A stretch of 64,000 nucleotides of DNA from assembly GCA_965197865.1 (NCBI GenBank), contig CBDANZ010000002.1, positions 310,001-374,000 of the forward strand, in the 5' to 3' direction. This DNA is from CBDANZ01 sp965197865. GTDB taxonomy: Bacteria; Acidobacteriota; Vicinamibacteria; Vicinamibacterales; CAVVIG01. The translations under genes and the position numbers were made by a program. Positions 61,949 to 64,000 of this stretch are shown here, one piece after another (positions within the stretch are counted from its first letter, which is position 1; each line of letters opens with the position of its first letter). Below the pieces are notes generated by a model, which was not told the origin of the DNA, ran no database searches, and worked only from the letters and a program-made list of their open reading frames with translations.

Positions 61949-62545
61949 ATGCAGCATCTCACGCCGGAAGAAGTCGTGGATTTGGCGGAAGGCGGCGAGG
62001 ACGCCGCCCTTTCGCATCTCGCCTCCTACGACGCCTGTCGTCGTCAAGTGGCGGAGCTGCGCCAGACGATGATGTCGGTCGCCGACGTCGAAGTGCCTGA
62101 ACCCTCGCCGCTGTTCTGGGATCATTTCTCGGCGCGCGTCGGCAGCGCGGTGGCCACCGAACAGATCGCTTCGGCCAGTGTGGGAGCGATCCGCTGGGCC
62201 TCATGGCGTTTTGCGCTCGCGAGCGCGGCGTGTGCCACGGCCGTACTCGTGGTTGCAGTCACCCTTCGACTGGGAACCTCGCCCGCGGTCCCTGGCATCT
62301 CGGCGCCGGCGTCGATCCTGGTCGGTACGGGCGCTCCTCCCGACGACGGGGTGGCGTTCGACGACGATCCTGCGCTTACAGCGCTGGCCGATCTCATTTC
62401 CGAGCTGGATTGGAACGCTGCGTTCGAGGTGGGGCTGGGACCGCTGGTGGGTTCAGCCGATGCGATCGTTGTCATGCTAGACGAGGGCGAGCGGCGCCAG
62501 TTGCAGCGGCTCCTGGAAGAAGCGCTTTCGCGACCGGGTGTTTGA
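61949..62545 (+). CDS. Anti-sigma factor, membrane-anchored
   Basis: The N-terminal 40 residues follow the anti-sigma zinc-finger layout ('ALSHLASYDACRRQVAEL'), but the first Cys of HxxxCxxC is Tyr, so zinc binding may be lost. A membrane segment lies near residues 90-108 ('FALASAACATAVLVVAVTL'). The outer part has an acidic stretch and a C-terminal helix ('DEGERRQLQRLLEEAL'). It is paired with the ECF sigma gene immediately upstream. Confidence 0.75.
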   Translation: MQHLTPEEVVDLAEGGEDAALSHLASYDACRRQVAELRQTMMSVADVEVPEPSPLFWDHFSARVGSAVATEQIASASVGAIRWASWRFALASAACATAVLVVAVTLRLGTSPAVPGISAPASILVGTGAPPDDGVAFDDDPALTALADLISELDWNAAFEVGLGPLVGSADAIVVMLDEGERRQLQRLLEEALSRPGV

Positions 62546-62566
62546 GGATACAGTGAAGAGGATACA

Positions 62567-63199
62567 GTGAACGTGATGGGCAGGGTTTCCGGCGTGCGCG
62601 ACGTGCTCAGGGTTCTCGCGATGCTTGCCTTGTGCGCGATTGCGTCGGCGGTCGATGTCCCAGCGGTGGAGGGGCGGCCGCTTGCGCAGCCCGATCCGCA
62701 GGGCAGACAACAGTTGCCGCCCCGCGCCCAGGGACCGCGAAGCCCGCAGCAGGCTCCGCCCGGCGCGCAGGGCGAGCTTCTTCGCTCGCCGGCGGAAATC
62801 CAGCGGATGCTCGACGGCTACGCGCTCCTTCAGGCCCAGGAAATGCTTCAGTTGAGCGACGAACAGTCCCCGTGATTTCTGACCCGCATGATCGCGCTTC
62901 AAGAAACCAGGCGGCGCACGCTGCGGGAACGCCGACGGAACATGCAGGAGCTCCGCCGCATGAGCCAGGTGCGAAGCGGCACCGTTGACGAGGCGACGAT
63001 TAAGGAGCAGATGAAGATGCTCGATGATCTCGATGCACGCTCGGCGGTGCAAATCAGGCAGGCGCACGAAGCTGTCGATCAGGTGCTCGACGCGCATCAG
63101 CAGGCGCGATTCCGAGTCTTCGAGCAGAATATGGAAGAGCGGAAGTTGGAGCTGCTGATGCGCGCGCGGCAGGCCAGCCGCGGCCGTCGGCAGTTTTGA
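62567..63199 (+). pseudogene. Exported Spy/CpxP-like helical protein interrupted by an in-frame TGA
   Basis: A signal peptide ('VLAMLALCAIASAVDVP') and a Pro/Gln-rich linker lead to a helical region ('QEMLQLSDEQSP', TGA at 62873, then 'FLTRMIALQETRRRTLRERR'). The frame is unbroken either side and continues to 63199 with long charged helices typical of periplasmic LTxxQ-type proteins. The family responds to metals or envelope stress. Its position after a sigma/anti-sigma pair suggests it is part of that regulon. As read, only the N-terminal half would be made. Confidence 0.65.
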
Positions 63200-63275
63200 G
63201 CGCGCAGGAGTAGCGCGGGGCTCTAGAGGCCCGTGGCCGACGAAACACTGAAAGGGTCGCGCTATCAAGAACTCA

Positions 63276-63887
63276 ATGTCTGCTAACCAGTTACGCCTGA
63301 TCGCGGGCGTCGCCCTGATGGCGGCCGGGAGCGTGCCCGCCCTCGCCGTCGACCCGCCTGCCGCTTCGAAGCGGGACGCCGATCTCTTGAAGCAAAAGAT
63401 CGCTACGATTGGCTCGCGAGCCGCCGCGCCAGCGTCTCAGCCTGTGCAGACCATGGTGACCGAGAACGAGGTGAACGCGTATCTCGCCTATGAGGTGGCC
63501 TCCCAACTTCCAGCCGGCGTGGTCACGCCGAGCATCACCATTCTCGGAAGCGGACGCCTGTCGGGTCAAGTGGTGGTGGATCTCGATCGCGTGCGGCAGG
63601 AGATGAAGGCGGTGGGCCTCCTCAATTCGGTGAGCTATCTGAAGGGGCGCGTGCCCGTTGTCGCGACCGGTCTGCTCCGGACGAACAGCGGCGTCGCCTG
63701 GTTTCAGTTCGAATCGGCGAGTGTGGCCGGAGTGCCCATTCCGAAGGTGCTGCTCCAGCAGATCGTCGGCTACTACTCGCGATCGGAAGCCTATCCGTCC
63801 GGCATTCGCCTCGACGATCCGTTCGCGCTACCTGCGCGCATTCGAGAGATCCAGGTCGAGCGCGGTCAGGCGATTGTCATTCAGTAG
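63276..63887 (+). CDS. Exported protein of unknown function
   Basis: A signal peptide ('LIAGVALMAAGSVPALAVDP') precedes about 180 residues with mixed helix and strand. Blocks include 'MVTENEVNAYLAYEVASQLP', 'ITILGSGRLSGQVVVDLDRV' and 'RIREIQVERGQAIVIQ'. The pattern suggests a soluble lipid-binding or LEA-like beta fold but I do not recognise the family. It overlaps the likely recG start. Confidence 0.65.
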   Translation: MSANQLRLIAGVALMAAGSVPALAVDPPAASKRDADLLKQKIATIGSRAAAPASQPVQTMVTENEVNAYLAYEVASQLPAGVVTPSITILGSGRLSGQVVVDLDRVRQEMKAVGLLNSVSYLKGRVPVVATGLLRTNSGVAWFQFESASVAGVPIPKVLLQQIVGYYSRSEAYPSGIRLDDPFALPARIREIQVERGQAIVIQ

Positions 63888-64000
63888 CGCAGATCAGGCC
63901 AACGGTCTCCTTGCGACGCCCCTCCAATATCTAAGAGGCGTCGGCCCGCGGCGCGCAGCCGAATTTGTGTGCGCCGGGCTCGTCACCGTGGAAGACCTGC
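63874..64000 (+). CDS. recG: Start of ATP-dependent DNA helicase RecG (runs off right edge)
   Basis: The last about 42 codons read 'LLATPLQYLRGVGPRRAAEF' followed by 'VCAGLVTVEDL', the N-terminal wedge-domain start of RecG ('LKGVGPKRAELL...TVEDLL' in homologues). The TTG at 63874 is a likely start, overlapping the previous gene by 14 bp. RecG remodels stalled replication forks. Only the first part is in the window. Confidence 0.7.
   Translation, partial: MSFSSADQANGLLATPLQYLRGVGPRRAAEFVCAGLVTVEDL

Overview
The window is high-GC bacterial chromosome, most probably from the Acidobacteriota (a Vicinamibacteria-like lineage). This is inferred from a secreted 'TPWGEPDLQG'-type protein of the kind heavily expanded in that phylum, a fused AroD-AroE enzyme at the head of a trp operon, many small ECF sigma/anti-sigma pairs, and the protein families throughout. 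No rRNA, CRISPR array or replication origin was seen.

Layout. 1-11,800 is an accessory and partly decayed region. Two islets (about 514-3,515 and 7,710-11,735) are each bounded by an intact tRNA gene (Val-CAC, Gly-CCC) and a second copy of that tRNA's 3' part. The first carries an IS1182 element and a frameshifted PP2C phosphatase; the second carries a secreted protein, a thioredoxin/MsrA-like protein and an HD hydrolase. Between them lies a nucleoside-salvage neighbourhood in which citryl-CoA lyase, upp and an amidohydrolase are broken and deoC has lost its catalytic lysine segment; hpt and an RpiB-like gene are intact. 11,804-14,225 holds sugar-nucleotide genes. 14,263-23,431 is housekeeping: pgsA, then a tightly overlapping minus-strand set reading aroC-def-fmt-rsmB-PASTA-rpe-thioesterase-epimerase-bamD. 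23,740-30,832 holds a TPR protein, an ECF sigma/anti-sigma pair, a secreted beta-propeller protein and an S55 (SpoIVB-type) protease.

The core of the window is an aromatic amino-acid supraoperon, 30,893-41,645: promoter, a leader peptide with Trp-Trp-Tyr-Trp, mutually exclusive antiterminator and terminator hairpins, then aroDE, trpE, trpG, trpD, trpC, trpF, trpB, trpA, chorismate mutase, DAHP synthase and tyrA. Together these enzymes make tryptophan and feed the Tyr/Phe branch. The leader gives a direct means for charged tRNA-Trp supply to control entry.

41,684-54,475 holds a CoA-transferase/thiolase deletion fusion, leucyl aminopeptidase, an amidase, FtsK, RNase J, RsmA, a zincin, endonuclease III, a DUF3467 protein and LexA. 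54,481-58,540 is a mobile, accessory block. It has two unrecognised small genes, a complete tRNA with a serine-type body (G73, long variable arm) but a UAA anticodon, a ribbon-helix-helix protein divergent from a SWIM-zinc-finger DDE transposase across a large palindromic operator, and an IS110/IS1111-type element with 17-bp subterminal inverted repeats and a likely bridge-RNA region. 58,541-64,000 returns to chromosomal genes: a membrane-protein remnant, a PfkB kinase with a nonsense codon, a methyltransferase, a 32-nt poly-G run, an ECF sigma/anti-sigma pair, secreted proteins and the start of recG.

An unusual number of genes are interrupted. Some breaks sit at homopolymers (rpe, the second sigma factor) and could be sequencing errors. 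The deletion-type lesions (deoC, CoA-transferase/thiolase, amidohydrolase) cannot be explained that way.
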